A DNA stretch of 64,000 nucleotides from Setaria digitata (Eukaryota > Nematoda > Chromadorea > Rhabditida > Setariidae): NCBI GenBank assembly GCA_003640385.1, contig RCAB01000326.1:1-64000 (forward strand). The letters run 5' to 3'. Every line of letters begins with the position of its first letter. The first letter of the stretch is position 1. The notes under the pieces are model-generated. The model saw only the letters and a program-made list of their open reading frames with translations, ran no database searches and had not been told where the DNA came from. A program made the position numbers and the translations under genes. Positions 39,965 to 52,813 of this stretch are shown in pieces.

Positions 39965-42900
39965 AAAAAGAAGAAAAAAAAAAGATGTACTATGGGTTAT
40001 CGTTTGAGCAAATATTAAAAAGTGGTCCAATCTATTTGATCCTCTGCATTAGAAAGCAAGATGTAGAGGACAGAATGAGACGCGAACAATTCTCATTCTA
40101 ATCTGTAAAGTTTTCCTGACAATTAATAAATGTCGCTCCACCTCTACTTGACAAAAAAAGAAAAAAGAAAAAAAAATGATAAGATTTATGTTTCTAAAGT
40201 AATTTAAGTATTACTACGCTATTCAGAAATTGTAAATATTGGATTAGGCAAATGTACAATATATAAAATTAGGGATGATCAGATCTTTAATAAATAGAAT
40301 CACGAATCATCATCGATCAGGTCAGTGGGATTGGTACCACTTGGGAAGTAGGTTTTTTAATATCATCATTTAAGCTAAGCTAGTTAAGCCAAATTAATTG
40401 TAATATTTTTAAAATTAATGACAGTTTAATTTTAGACTGAACCTACGAATTCTTTCTCACAAGTAAACAACTAATTTCAAACAATACAACAACATAGAAT
40501 ATTTCCTGGAATGCCTCTATATCGCAATTTTCCTACCTAACCGAACATGATGATGAACTGTAACCAAATATATTATCTTTCCCTCCTCCTCTCTCTGTCT
40601 TTCTCTCTCCAGGTATTTTGATTATGGTAAATGGCTACCATCTCATTCCTTCCTCTCTTCTTCCTTACTAACCCGCCCATTTGCACATCGAAAATATTTT
40701 TGAAATTTAATTCTTTCCTGTAGCAATGATAAACAATACCTGCATATGTTATTTAAACTAAAGTTTACTGATTTTAATGATAATTATTATTTAATCATTC
40801 GAAGGGGAACTTTAAATTTTCAATTAATTTCATTTCATTTATTAATTCGATAGGAAAAGTAAACAATATGTCACTTCATGTGAATTTGAATCACTTTCCA
40901 AAATCATCATCTTCACTTTTCTCCGATAAAATATTTACGGAATGAATGTATTTTCCTGGATATTTGGGAAATGTTTTCTTTTTTTATCATTTATCAGCTA
41001 GCGAATGCAGGGCATTGTTTTGTTAACCTAGACTTGCCATGATATATTTCTTGTGATATTCGGTCTTTCCAGATGTTCCAAAGTGACTAACAAACGAGAC
41101 AGGTTAGAGATTAGCAGCAAGACGGACGGTTTAGTGAAGTAAGTGCAAGAAAAAATGAATTTTTTAGATTGATGGAATGAAATTCAATGTAATTATGACT
41201 GTTGGGAGGAAAAAAAAAACCCAAAAATAAACTTGCAGAAATTAATTATTCCAATAAATCATTGGAAAATCCGAAATGTTATGCAATGAAATACAATACA
41301 TTCTGTGAATTGAAAGTGTGAATGATATTTTTTTTTTTTTTTTTGTCATTATTATTTAGCCCAATTTCGGATTGCTATCTAATTTTGGGTACCAATTCTT
41401 TTTGTTTAATTACTTGATTTATTAGTTTCTCTTAATAGATGGAGTTTTTTGATCTTTTTGCTTTAAATTTTGAATTTTTTGGTCCATAACGGCCACGTCA
41501 ATTTTAAAAACACTGCAGCACAATGGCTGTTCAAATTATTTTCATCTGGAATTTGCTTATAAATTTTGTCATTTAATTTTCGAATTAATATGATGTATTG
41601 GTAGCGAAAGTGAAATAAAGAAATTGTTTAAATTCCATGAATTACAGTGTTTGTTATTGAGGCAAAAAATATTACCGCAGTGGAATTATTAAAAAAGAAT
41701 CAATCAGAGGAGGAGAATTTGAAATGGTTACAATAAAAAAATTAAGATAGAGATTTGACAAGAATTTGTCATTTTCAATGAATGAATTAGTGAAAAAGCA
41801 GGATAGAAATTTTTAATTAAAGTATTTATAAAATGACGAGAAATATTAATAATAGAGCCAATGAAAATTGGCAATAAAAAAAATTATAAAAAAAGGAAGT
41901 TCAAATTCAATTAAGCCCAAAAATAAAAAATAAAAGATGCATTCCGCTACTTCATACCGTTTCTATAATATCTTGTATCTAATTTAATTAATGTTGGCAT
42001 AATTAATCGAACCTGCACACAAACAACACCAAATATCAAAATAAACAACTGAACTAATATTGTTCATTATCAGTAACTAAGTTTGAGCGTGTTAAAACAT
42101 AAAAATTTTAGCGTAATATATATGAAAGTAGTGGTGAAGAAATGAAAATAATTGTAATTTAATATGATATATATATAATAAATTGGTAGTAGTAACCTTT
42201 TGGTATGGATTAATTTATTTGGTATTTTCCTTATAGCAGTGTAATGAATTATCGAAAATTAAAATTAAAATTACTAAAATCAGTTGCTTTGTGAGAAAAA
42301 TATTCTCTTTCTTTTTTTTAATGTTTAAATACGTTTTTTTTTTTTTTCTTTGATAAAAACTTGAAAAACTTAGGGTGAAGGAAGAGATTTGAAGCATTAA
42401 CAAGATATAAAATGAATGAAAGGAATTTAAATACTAATGCGAAAGGATTTCGAATACAAATTGCTACAAAATAACAATTATGCTATGCGATTCAACAATT
42501 TTTTTCCTGTCTCTAAAAGAGAAAATAAATAAATTAGTGTGAAGTTAGCATTTAATATTTTCGGAATTAAATTTAGCATATTTAATTATTTAATTTCTAA
42601 TAAACTTTTAGGAAAAAGCAAGAAATCCCTATAATTAAAGGCCACTATCAATGGGATTGAAGCCATCTGATTGACCATTTGACCTTATTGCTTGGCTCGG
42701 TACTGGTCAAAGAAGAAAAAAAAAAAAAGAAAATATCAATAAATTGTCAAATTAGTGTTTGTATCTTGCATATCTCCTCATCTTCCATGTTCTTTTCCGT
42801 GGCTTTCATGGACCAAAATAGTAATTTCATGTTTGGCTATATTTGCTAGCTTTTTCACCTTCATTCTCTTCAATTCATGAACTCTTTTCTTTTTTTCTGG

Positions 42901-45900
42901 CTTATTTTAGCATTGTTTCCTTGCTCTATTTTATGCTTAAATTATTCGTCTTAGCTATGTAAATGATCGATGGCAAAATTATTTACCAAAATTTACCTTT
43001 AGCCTTTGATTAGTCTGCCTAATTTGCGGCGTCTCTTAATAATTTACTGGGCTCATATTTTGCTTGGCTCTTATTAAATTTATTGGCTCTATTTTGTTAG
43101 TAACATCTGTTCAGCCTTATCAATGTTTTAGATATTAATTTGTTTATTAAATGGACTTTGGCTTATTAGTTTGTTGTAAATAAAAAAAAATATGATTGTC
43201 GACAACAGTTTGCAGCAGGCAAACTGTAAATAATTACCATGTAAACAAATGCAACCTAAATAAATAGCAAAATTAATCAAGTGGACGAGTGAATTATTTA
43301 ATTAATTGGAATATTAATTAATTACTTACCAAGTTTGTAGAAAACATCCACTATTACTATTATTAAATATTATATTACCGTTAAATACTAATTTTATCTA
43401 GTTTTGTATTCAAATGTACCCATCGTTCGTTGCTAATTAATTATTAACGATGATGAATAGTGGAATTGTTTGAGTATAAAATTGCATATGTTTGAAAATT
43501 TAAAACAGCTGCAAATATTTACAGTGATTTTGGTATTGAATAAAGTTTTTTGATTATTTCACATCATGCGCTTCCGTTAAATCAGAAAACCTAATAACTG
43601 GAAGTGGTTTAATATTAGAGATGGAGTTTGAGCTAGTTATATCTGAAACTGAATATCGATTTTAGCCAATTTGTAAAATTCTGTTGAAAAAAAAAAAATA
43701 ATCGTAAGATTTGACATGATTTTCTTTAAGTTAAAAAAAAAAAAAGAAAAAAAACAAAAAATAAATAAATGCTGGAAAAAATAAATACAATAATTTGTTT
43801 TTCTTTTTCATTAATTTATACCATATTACTACTTAATTAACGCATTGCATTTATTCATTTGATAACATTTTTTCACTATACCAAACATTATATCGACAGT
43901 GCTGTTTTTTTGCTCCGCTCTGATATTGCTAACTGATAACTATCACTGATAATTATCGCAACTATTGCAATCCATGAACGAAAGAATGAATTTAGCAAAA
44001 GTCGTAGTGAAATTTAAATAATTTTTTGATTGAAAAAACAATAAAAATTAAAGATTTTTGATTGCCTTCATAAAAGGATAAGAAGTGTTTAAAGATGCTA
44101 GTTTTATTATGTGAAATTTAATTTCATCAGATTAAATGCCAAATAAATGATATAATCAGTACGGAATAAAACGATTATTTCAATGAATAATGTAAGTTTT
44201 AGTAGAAATGATTTTAAATAATTTTGATCATTAATTATCATGGGATTAAGAAAAGATGTTGATATTGCTGCATCAGTTGGCAACGGCCATTCTTCATAAT
44301 TATGATTGATCGGTTGATAAAATCAACGAATGATATAGCGATATTGAAAGAATAGTTAACGTAATCTGTGTTAATTACTGAAGTTTGCTTACCTGCTTTA
44401 TCACAAATAGTAAATCAACAAATGGATAGGATTTATATAACTTGAAATGATAATTGCCAAAGTTGCAACCAATTCATAATTATTATCTGATCGGATGGGT
44501 TAATGATAATGCATCAGTTTAATTAGGTTAATTACAGCATAAATTGCACTATACGCTGAGCCAGTCATATCTGCTAGCGACCAATTAAAATATTTAAAAT
44601 ATATCAAATGATGAGTAATATAACTTTCAAAAATAATACCAAATTTTTACAATTCTTTCTTAGCTAAATTTATTTCATAAATTAAAATTTAACAATCTTC
44701 CAACATATTTCTTTTGTCACTTGGTCTTATCTGTACATTTTAATTTTAATGTATTAATTAAAATTTAGCTAAGAAAAATTCATCAAAACTCTTTATTTGA
44801 TTTAAAGTTTGTTAAATTTTTCTTGACTCATTGATTAACTTTGAAATTATTGGCAAGAAAAATGAATAAAAAACTTTTTTATTGGGTATGATCAAACATT
44901 ATCATGTAAATGTTTGATTACCTAAAAAAACGAAAATGAGAAAGAAAAAAGTTTGATAATGCATTTACAAATTGTTTCGTTTTAAAAATTTAGAAGTGGG
45001 AAACAATTAAAATTCAAAATTCAAAGTTGCATCTTAATTTTTGAAAACCAATTAATTATTGGTATACTGATCCTTCTGAGAGTTCTGGGCTAACTAATTT
45101 AAGAAATGCGGCTAATATTTGGGGCCATTTAAAACTTACACGTATTTAAGTTTTTATTAAATTACGATGAGGTTTGAAGTGTTGCATGAAGTGCGTAATT
45201 TGCTTCATTTTCCAATTCTTTCATTAAATTAACAATTCATTGTTTTTTCTCGCCTTAAATATCAATTTAAAACGGTGTTTAGTTGATAAAATAAAGCGCA
45301 AAATTGCTCACTTTAATATTTTTTACTTTTACATTTTTGTAAAAAACAAGATGTAAAAAAGAAATTAATCCAATTGGCATTAAATTTATTACTCGATTTC
45401 CAGTTCTTTGATTAGAAACATATTTGAAGATGAATGATAGAAATCTTGTAGCATGTAAAAGTTAATTCATCTGATAAGGAAGGTATGATTGATAAAAAAT
45501 GATTTCATGCTTGAAAATATAATTCTTTGAAGATAATAAGAAAAAGGAGAGTGATTTATTAAAATTTATTAATTATTAAAATTTCTGCCATAATTGGCCT
45601 TCTTTTCTTCAAATCAAATCGATTAAGCATTAAAAAATTTTCATTTTTACATTCGTTAATTAATTTAAGGTGAAAATTTGATGAAATTGTTACATGTTTG
45701 GAAGCTGTTTAAAATAGAGAAAATATTTTTACAATAACTTTTGCTAAATTTTTATTAGATTATATTTATTTAATATTTCAATATATCATAGCAATATCAA
45801 ATTCACTAATCACCCGTAATTGTGACCCTTCTGAAAAAAAAAAAAAAAAAGAGAGAACTAAATAAAAAATAGAAATTTGTTTTCAAGCCAAAAAAAAAAA

Positions 45901-46203
45901 AACAATCTAAGAAAATTACAATCTAATTACATTGGCTAGTCCAGGCTAACCATTTAATTTTTATATCATGCGATTAACAATATCAGCGGAAATATATTGT
46001 GATAAATGGCAAAAAAAAATGAACTTTTAATTTAAACAGGAGTTTTAAATTTCTTATTTGAAATTTGAGGCCTGAAAATATGGTCAAAATTTTTCATTAA
46101 AGTAGAATGATTTGTGAATATTGAAGACTTTCCAGAATGATATCTTTTAGAATCATCAAAACAAGCAGTTTTATCTGGAAATCCATGCTGAAGAATGCAC
46201 TGA
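39965..46203. other. gene-poor AT-rich stretch
   Basis: I see no supported exon on either strand in about 6.2 kb. Homopolymer runs are frequent. The region separates convergent 3' ends (PPIL4 on +, ATG14-like on -). Confidence 0.55.
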
Positions 46204-46650
46204 GATTACGCTGATTTTCTGGATACTCATAGTGATGATGATGTTGATGAAGGTTATAATGTAACTATGATAGCAATAATGATATAGATAATGATGATAA
46301 ATATAACATCCGGAAGATAATTACAATTATTCTTAATGATAGTATGGTGATTACGATGACGATAATGGATAAAACAATGATGATGCTCATGATAAACAAT
46401 TTTGATGTTAATGATGACGATGATGGATGTAGTAGCTGTTATGACAATAATGGTGCTAATGATGATAGTGGTAAGAATGACAAAATTGATGGTAATAATG
46501 ACAATGATGGATATGGATGCTATGACAATAATAATGCTCATGATTATAGCGATAAGAATAACAGTGCTGATGCTAATGATGATAATTATGATAACAACGT
46601 TGTTGTTGCTATTGATGATAATATGATGTCATGATGACGATGATGACAGA
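46204..46650. repeat. imperfect GAT/ATG trinucleotide-rich block
   Basis: Degenerate (GAT)n, (AAT)n and (GAC)n units extend over about 450 bases. They create long open frames on both strands: an Asp/Asn/Met-rich plus frame and an Ile/Val-rich minus frame. The composition explains these ORFs without assuming a gene. Confidence 0.8.
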
Positions 46651-46815
46651 ATTTTTCCTTTTTTTTTTGGTAATTAAAAATAATGATAACAAGGAAGGAT
46701 GAAGTGCGTATGTAAGAAGCGATGTGTTGTAAGGATCGAAAGGCATTGCTGAAATGTTCATTTATATATTTTGTGGTTTGTATCATTCCGTGCTATTGCT
46801 TCTAGTTGAAATTCT

Positions 46816-46818
<3 letters not shown>

Positions 46819-46882
<64 letters not shown>

Positions 46883-46890
46883 NTGTGTGT
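46819..46890. repeat. (GT)n microsatellite with an N at 46883
   Basis: About 36 GT dinucleotides contain a single N, so the length is uncertain. Confidence 0.95.
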
Positions 46891-47930
46891 CCATTTGTTA
46901 AATGATAAACTGAAAGAAGAGAAAATGATTGTCGATAACTGCTGTCCGAATCCAACGAACCATCATCTATATCAGCTGTTATCAGTGATAAGTACAATGA
47001 TAAGTATAAGCTATTTAGTGATAATAATATCTTGTAGTATTGCTGATTCAGAAAATGCAGAGCAGGTTTTGGCATTTTGAAAATGCGAATAAATGATGTA
47101 ATTAATATTTGTCATCATCTCGAGAAGGATCAAAAGAAGTAAAATAAGTAATAATTGCTATTAACTAACATAATTCAATAAACATTATTACATATTATGC
47201 AAAAGCAAAAATAGACCATTTTTGCCGGATTTTTGAGATAAAAATTTTGAAATTTATTAGCCTAGTCTGAACGTCAAATTAGCAATCCTGTGATCATAAT
47301 TTAAAATGATGCTTTATTTAAGATTTAACTTTCCTTGCTCTTACTTATTCCATTATTTGTCCTCAAAGAAAAAGAGGGACTGAATTTGGGTAAGCAAAGC
47401 TTTATCAATTCTAGTTTCAATAGCTTTATTAATTATAGTTTCAATCTTTTAACTAATTTTGAATTGTTAAATTTATAAAAAAAATCTTAAAAAAAAAACA
47501 AAGGTGAAAGAAAGAAAGAAAGAAAATAGGATGCAATGAATAAACCGAAATAAAAAAAAAAGATAAAAAGATTTCTTTTTGATAAAATGATTTCTAATTA
47601 TCAATCAATGAAAATTAATCAGTAATAAAGGATGAGTGTTTTTTTCCTTTTTTTTTCTTTTTTTTTTTTTTTTTTTGCTCGCATTTTTGATAATGAATGA
47701 ATTATTAATTGTTACTGATTGATTGTAAGTTTGCACTTACAAATATAACATGTGAAAATACTTTCAAAAATGCATTTGTATCGAAGAATTCTTCGATATT
47801 CTCTCATGTGGAACAATACAAAACTCCGTGAAATGTTTGGCATTTTTTTTTTTCCTTTTTCCTTTTTTTTTTTTTTTTTTCATCACAAAAAAATATCATT
47901 TCAGTTAGAAATTTTAAATAATTTCAAAGC
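46891..47930. other. intergenic, one weak signal-peptide-like ORF
   Basis: A short ORF ending at 47080 contains a hydrophobic stretch (ISISYLVIIISCSIA) followed by SENAEQ and then CAG/GTTTTG. It could be a first exon of a secreted peptide gene, but no matching second exon is apparent, so no gene is called. The rest of the interval is AT-rich with homopolymer runs. Confidence 0.4.
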
Positions 47931-48290
47931 GTATTTCTGTTCAAAATTATACTAATTTCGGTTTAATAACCGAGTTCCTAAATAAATTCAAAGAGTATTC
48001 CTGTTTAGAATTATACTAATTTTGATTTAATAATCCAGTTCCTAAGTAAATTTAAAGCGCATTTCTGTTCAAAATTATACTAATTTCGGTTTAATAACCG
48101 AGTTCCTAAATAAATTCAAAGAGTATTCCTGTTTAGAATTATACTAATTTTGATTTAATAATCCAGTTCCTAAGTAAATTTAAAGCGCATTTCTGTTCAA
48201 AATCATATGAATTTTGATTTTATTAACCGAATTCCTAAATAATTTCAAAGTATACTTCTGTTTAAGATTACATTAATTTCGATGCTTTTT
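47931..48290. repeat. 64-bp tandem repeat with 128-bp higher-order unit
   Basis: Units start at 47931, 47995, 48059, 48123, 48187 and about 48251, exactly 64 bp apart. Alternate units match best: A-type GTATTTCTGTTC or GCATTTCTGTTC, B-type GTATTCCTGTTT. The 128-bp dimer is therefore the recent amplification unit. The last copies are more diverged. Confidence 0.9.
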
Positions 48291-51200
48291 TAACTTTCTT
48301 TTTTTTTTTTCCAATCAAGTAAGAGAGAGAAACAGGAGAAATGAAGAAGATTAGAAAGAAAAGGTTATGTGAGAAAAGAGGTAGAAAGAAAAAGAGAGAT
48401 AAGAAATGAGAAGAAAAAAAAATTTTCATTGCTAAAATGCTATTTTAATATAAATCATTTAAAATTATTATCAGAGTAAGAAATTTAAATTTTCATTTTA
48501 TTTATTTTTTTATTAAAAAGAAAAAATTTTCAAATTATCAGTGACTAATGGCAGTGTAATTGTTGCTTATCATAATTGAAGTGATAATGATTGCATTACG
48601 GAAATGACGAATATTCTCCAATACAAAAAAGAAAATATGATGAAATTTTCCAAGTGATTTCAACAGATGTGAATTTCGTAGCAATACGAATGAATTTTTC
48701 AAATTCCTTAAAATTTTAGAAAGAGAAATAATTTAAAGAAAAGCAAATAATTTAAAGGACGCAAATTAATTTGACTAACTGATTAGCCTCATTAAGTAGT
48801 TTTACTATCATGTTTATTCATAGTTATCAAAAAACAAAAACAAAAAAAGTGCTCTATCAATACCTAAATGATTTTTTTAGACATTAAACTTTTGTATCAA
48901 ACATTACTTCGTGCTGTTCATTAGCTTAGTCTACCTGTATCTTTCATCAATAGGTAATTTATTGCAATTTTAGAAGAAGCTCATCAATAACAATTAGCAA
49001 CTTTATTTTCTCTTAAAGCATAAAAAAAAAAGGCAAAAATTCATTTTGCATGGAGTTTATTATTATTGTTATTTTAAATCTAATCATGTTGTCTTAATGC
49101 AGCTTAATTCTGCAAATAACAAGAAATATCAGGAGATAAAGTATGAAAATTAAAATTTAAAATTTTTGAAAACTTTCTTTTTAACTCACAAAATATCAGC
49201 TTTTATTTAATTTTTTTATTTGTTTGTTTTTTTTTTTTTAGTTTGATTTTGTTTAATTCTGAATTTCTCATCCAAGTAGCATTTAAATAAACTAACTTGA
49301 AAAAGAGATCAAAAACCTCGTTCTCTTTGATTTTTTTTTTTTCTCAATACGTAAATTTTTGCGAAGTTATTCAGAATTATTTTGCGTAAAATTGAGAAAA
49401 ATTAAAACAAAATTTTGTTTGAAACTTAAAAAAAAAAAATAAAACTTAATAAAAGAAGTAGTTGAGGGGAAATTTGAATTGGATTAAAACAAATTTTGAT
49501 TTTTTTTGATTATTTGATTATCATTTCTAACCGTTATCGCTATCATTATTATTATCACTGAAAACATCAATATTATAACATGTTTGGCATTATTTGAAAT
49601 GACCTAAAGTACAAACATTGATGAAAATGATTTCTTTTTCTTTATTTTTCTTTTTTTTTATTTTTCACTTAATAATTAATAATACGAAATAGTTTGCTAA
49701 TTTTCAATATGCCAACAAATTTAATTTATGAGTTACATTAGAAATCATTGATCAACATATAACGAAAAGTTGCAAAAAAAAAAAAAAAAAAAAGATTTTA
49801 ACAGATGTCATTTATGAAATATAATGTCTAGTCAAAAAGTTCTTTTAACAAAATGAAAAAAAAAAAAAAAATGATTAAAATTATACAGTAAGATGGAATT
49901 AAAAAAATTTTACAACCATGCAAAACATCTCTTTCAAATATTTAATTTTTTTCAAAAAAAAAAAAAAAAAAAAGCATTAATGAAACATAAACAAGACATT
50001 CATCTAATTAAAAATAGCCATCAAAAGAAGAATGTTTGTGCTAATTTTTTGTTAATTAAGCTGAAAAATGCTATCAAACTATAACTTACTGCTACTTTAA
50101 ATGTTGTTTTTCTTTAAGCAGCAGTATCAAACTTATGATGTACTTTTTAGCAAATCATTAATTCAAGTAAATAAAAAGGAAAAAAAAAAACATTTGTAGT
50201 AAAATTGTTTTTCTTTACAAAAAAAAAAAAAAAAAATTAAAACTAGCAGTAGAAAAAAAGCAAGTGTTAAAAGTGTAATAAATGAAAAAAAAAAAAAAAA
50301 AAAAAAAAGAAAAGTGAAGTGAGGAGAAAATAAAAGGATTGGGATAAGTAAGCGGTATCACGTGAGAAAGCAAATGGTATTAATTAGTTGATTTATTTAC
50401 GAATGAAAAATAACCGCTTCATTAGATTAAATCTACTACCATATTGATTAATTTCTCGTTTATCACTGATGATGATAATCTTATCTTTTTTCAATCAATA
50501 TTATCAGACATAAGAGAGGATTGAAAACTGAAATACAATTTTATATAAGTGTGTAAAATTTTGAACAAACCACGTAGGTATTATCGAACAAATCGTGTAT
50601 TCTTGTTCCTTGTAGTAAATTTTGTCATTAAAAGAGTAATTAATTCTTGGAAGATTAAAAAGAGATGATGGATGATTTTGAAAATGGCTGAAATAATTTA
50701 CTCGAAAAATTTGACACAATCAGAATATGCATTTGATTAGATTTTACCATTAATTAATTGCATTCATATATTGAAAATGAAATTCATATTTCCATTTCAT
50801 TGCATGAAATTTCAAGTTGAATAAAATTAAAAATGCAAATTACAAAAATTCATGCTAAATAAAAAAAAAAAGAAAGAATGATATATGGAATAAAAATATA
50901 GCCGTGTTTGAAAATCAGGACAGACTTCAGAAAAGTCTCATCTTGTGACAAATCCATTCGCAAGTTGTGTAATTTAATAATTCTTAAGGAAAATTTCTCG
51001 TGTTAAACAAAGGAAAGTTAGCAAAAAAAAAAAATTTATGTATGAACTCAACATGAGGAAGGAGCATAAGATGGTTAAATTAAGCGTAGTAGAGTTATTA
51101 CTAGGATATGAATGAAGCTTGAATTTGAAAAATGCATTCAAAATAAAAATGAATTTCAAAAATTTACATTACATAAAAAGAAATGAAATATGAATTTTAA

Positions 51201-52813
51201 AAATTCACACTAAATAAACAAAAAAGTTTGAAAGAAGTTGTAAAAAAATGTCTAGACAAATGAATGACTATTTGAAAAGAAAGGAAGATATTCACGAGAT
51301 TTTTTTTTTTTTTTTTTTTTTTCCATAGAGGAAAGATAGAAATCGGAATGTATCAAAATGAAATTCCTTTTTCCTTTATAAGGTTATAAAAACTATTTTC
51401 AATACGAATTACTAGTCATATATTCTCCAGTTTCAATAAAAAAAGAAAAAAAAAATTTTGTACTTCACTGACAATACTTTTTTTATTCCAGATTACCATT
51501 TTAACAAAAACATCAAAGATAATGATGATTTTTGCATAAATTACTATTTGATACCATATATACCTCCATAGTTCGAGGAATGTTCAAAATTCATATACTG
51601 CATAGTAGTCAATTTCGAAATACAGTAATTATAATGAATATTTAAATATGACTGCAGGACATTTTATAAAATCCAGCTAAATAGTGAAGGATTAGCTGAA
51701 AATTATTTGATCCTTATTATTACAGCATATTTCGAGCTGATAAATATACGATTAATCGCTATGACATCTTGACCCGAAATTTAAACGATTGTATAGCAGA
51801 TAAACATAAAGCAAAAGATATAATCAGTCAAAATAAACTATTTTGAAAATTAGCATTCACCAAGTAGCCAGAACAATTGTGTTACAACAAGTTTAAACAA
51901 CAGTCCTACTGATAAGTGATATAGGTAATAATGTTAAATAACCAATAACGAATATGAGATGCTTTCTTATTCGAAAACTGATTTATTTTAAAACCTGTAA
52001 GAGAACAAAGTTTAAACAACTATTTTTACATGATAATGTTACAATGACTTATAATCGGTGGTGTCATGAAGAATTTTTATTTCGGGATTAAGTGTTTGTA
52101 ACCTATCGTTTAATGATCTATGAAACCTTAGTCTTCTGGAAGATCGGAATGCTCGAAAGAAAACTTACATTTCATCACAAACTATCGCAAGTAGATACAC
52201 TAGATATCAAAATTACATAAAAATCAAAATTTATAGATAACATCAAAAAGAAAAATCGCAAAAAGTTTAAATTAATAGATGCACTACTCGATCTAGATGA
52301 ATGCTTCTATATGGAAGACAACTGTTAAGAAATGGCAGTGCTCTTTTATGTTTCATCAGGTCGGACATAATATGCTCAAAAAGCGAACTCTTATTTAGTA
52401 ATTAGATTACATAGTGCAATTTAATAGTTCTTGTAGCAAAACAACTGCTGACCACCACTTACCAAGTTTATTAAAAAAAAAAAAAAAAAAGAATATAACC
52501 GGACAAACAAAGGAATAATTCTGTATGAAGAAATTCGGAACAGAAAGTGAAACTTTAAAAGCTCAAAATGAATTTATTAACCAGTCAATGGAAGATTTGT
52601 AAAATCATATTATGTTACCTGTATTGTATCCAACTTCCGATGTTTCGCAACCTTAAATTTCATACATGTCAATACAATCAAATTTTAAAAAAGTTCACTA
52701 ATTAGAAGTCTTATCTGAACCAGATTGGACAACTCGTTTTGAAATAAGATCGTCATTCAGATGGAACTAAAAATTACATGGCCTATAACAAAATAATGCA
52801 CGTTATTTACAGT
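48291..52813. other. gene-poor AT-rich stretch
   Basis: I see no supported exon. Poly(A) and poly(T) runs of 15-25 bases are dense. The right end is presumably the 3' UTR of the ATG14-like gene on the minus strand. Confidence 0.55.

Noticed and set aside
46344..46634. Asp/Asn-rich ORF
   Set aside because: Produced by a degenerate GAT repeat; open frames exist on both strands for the same reason.
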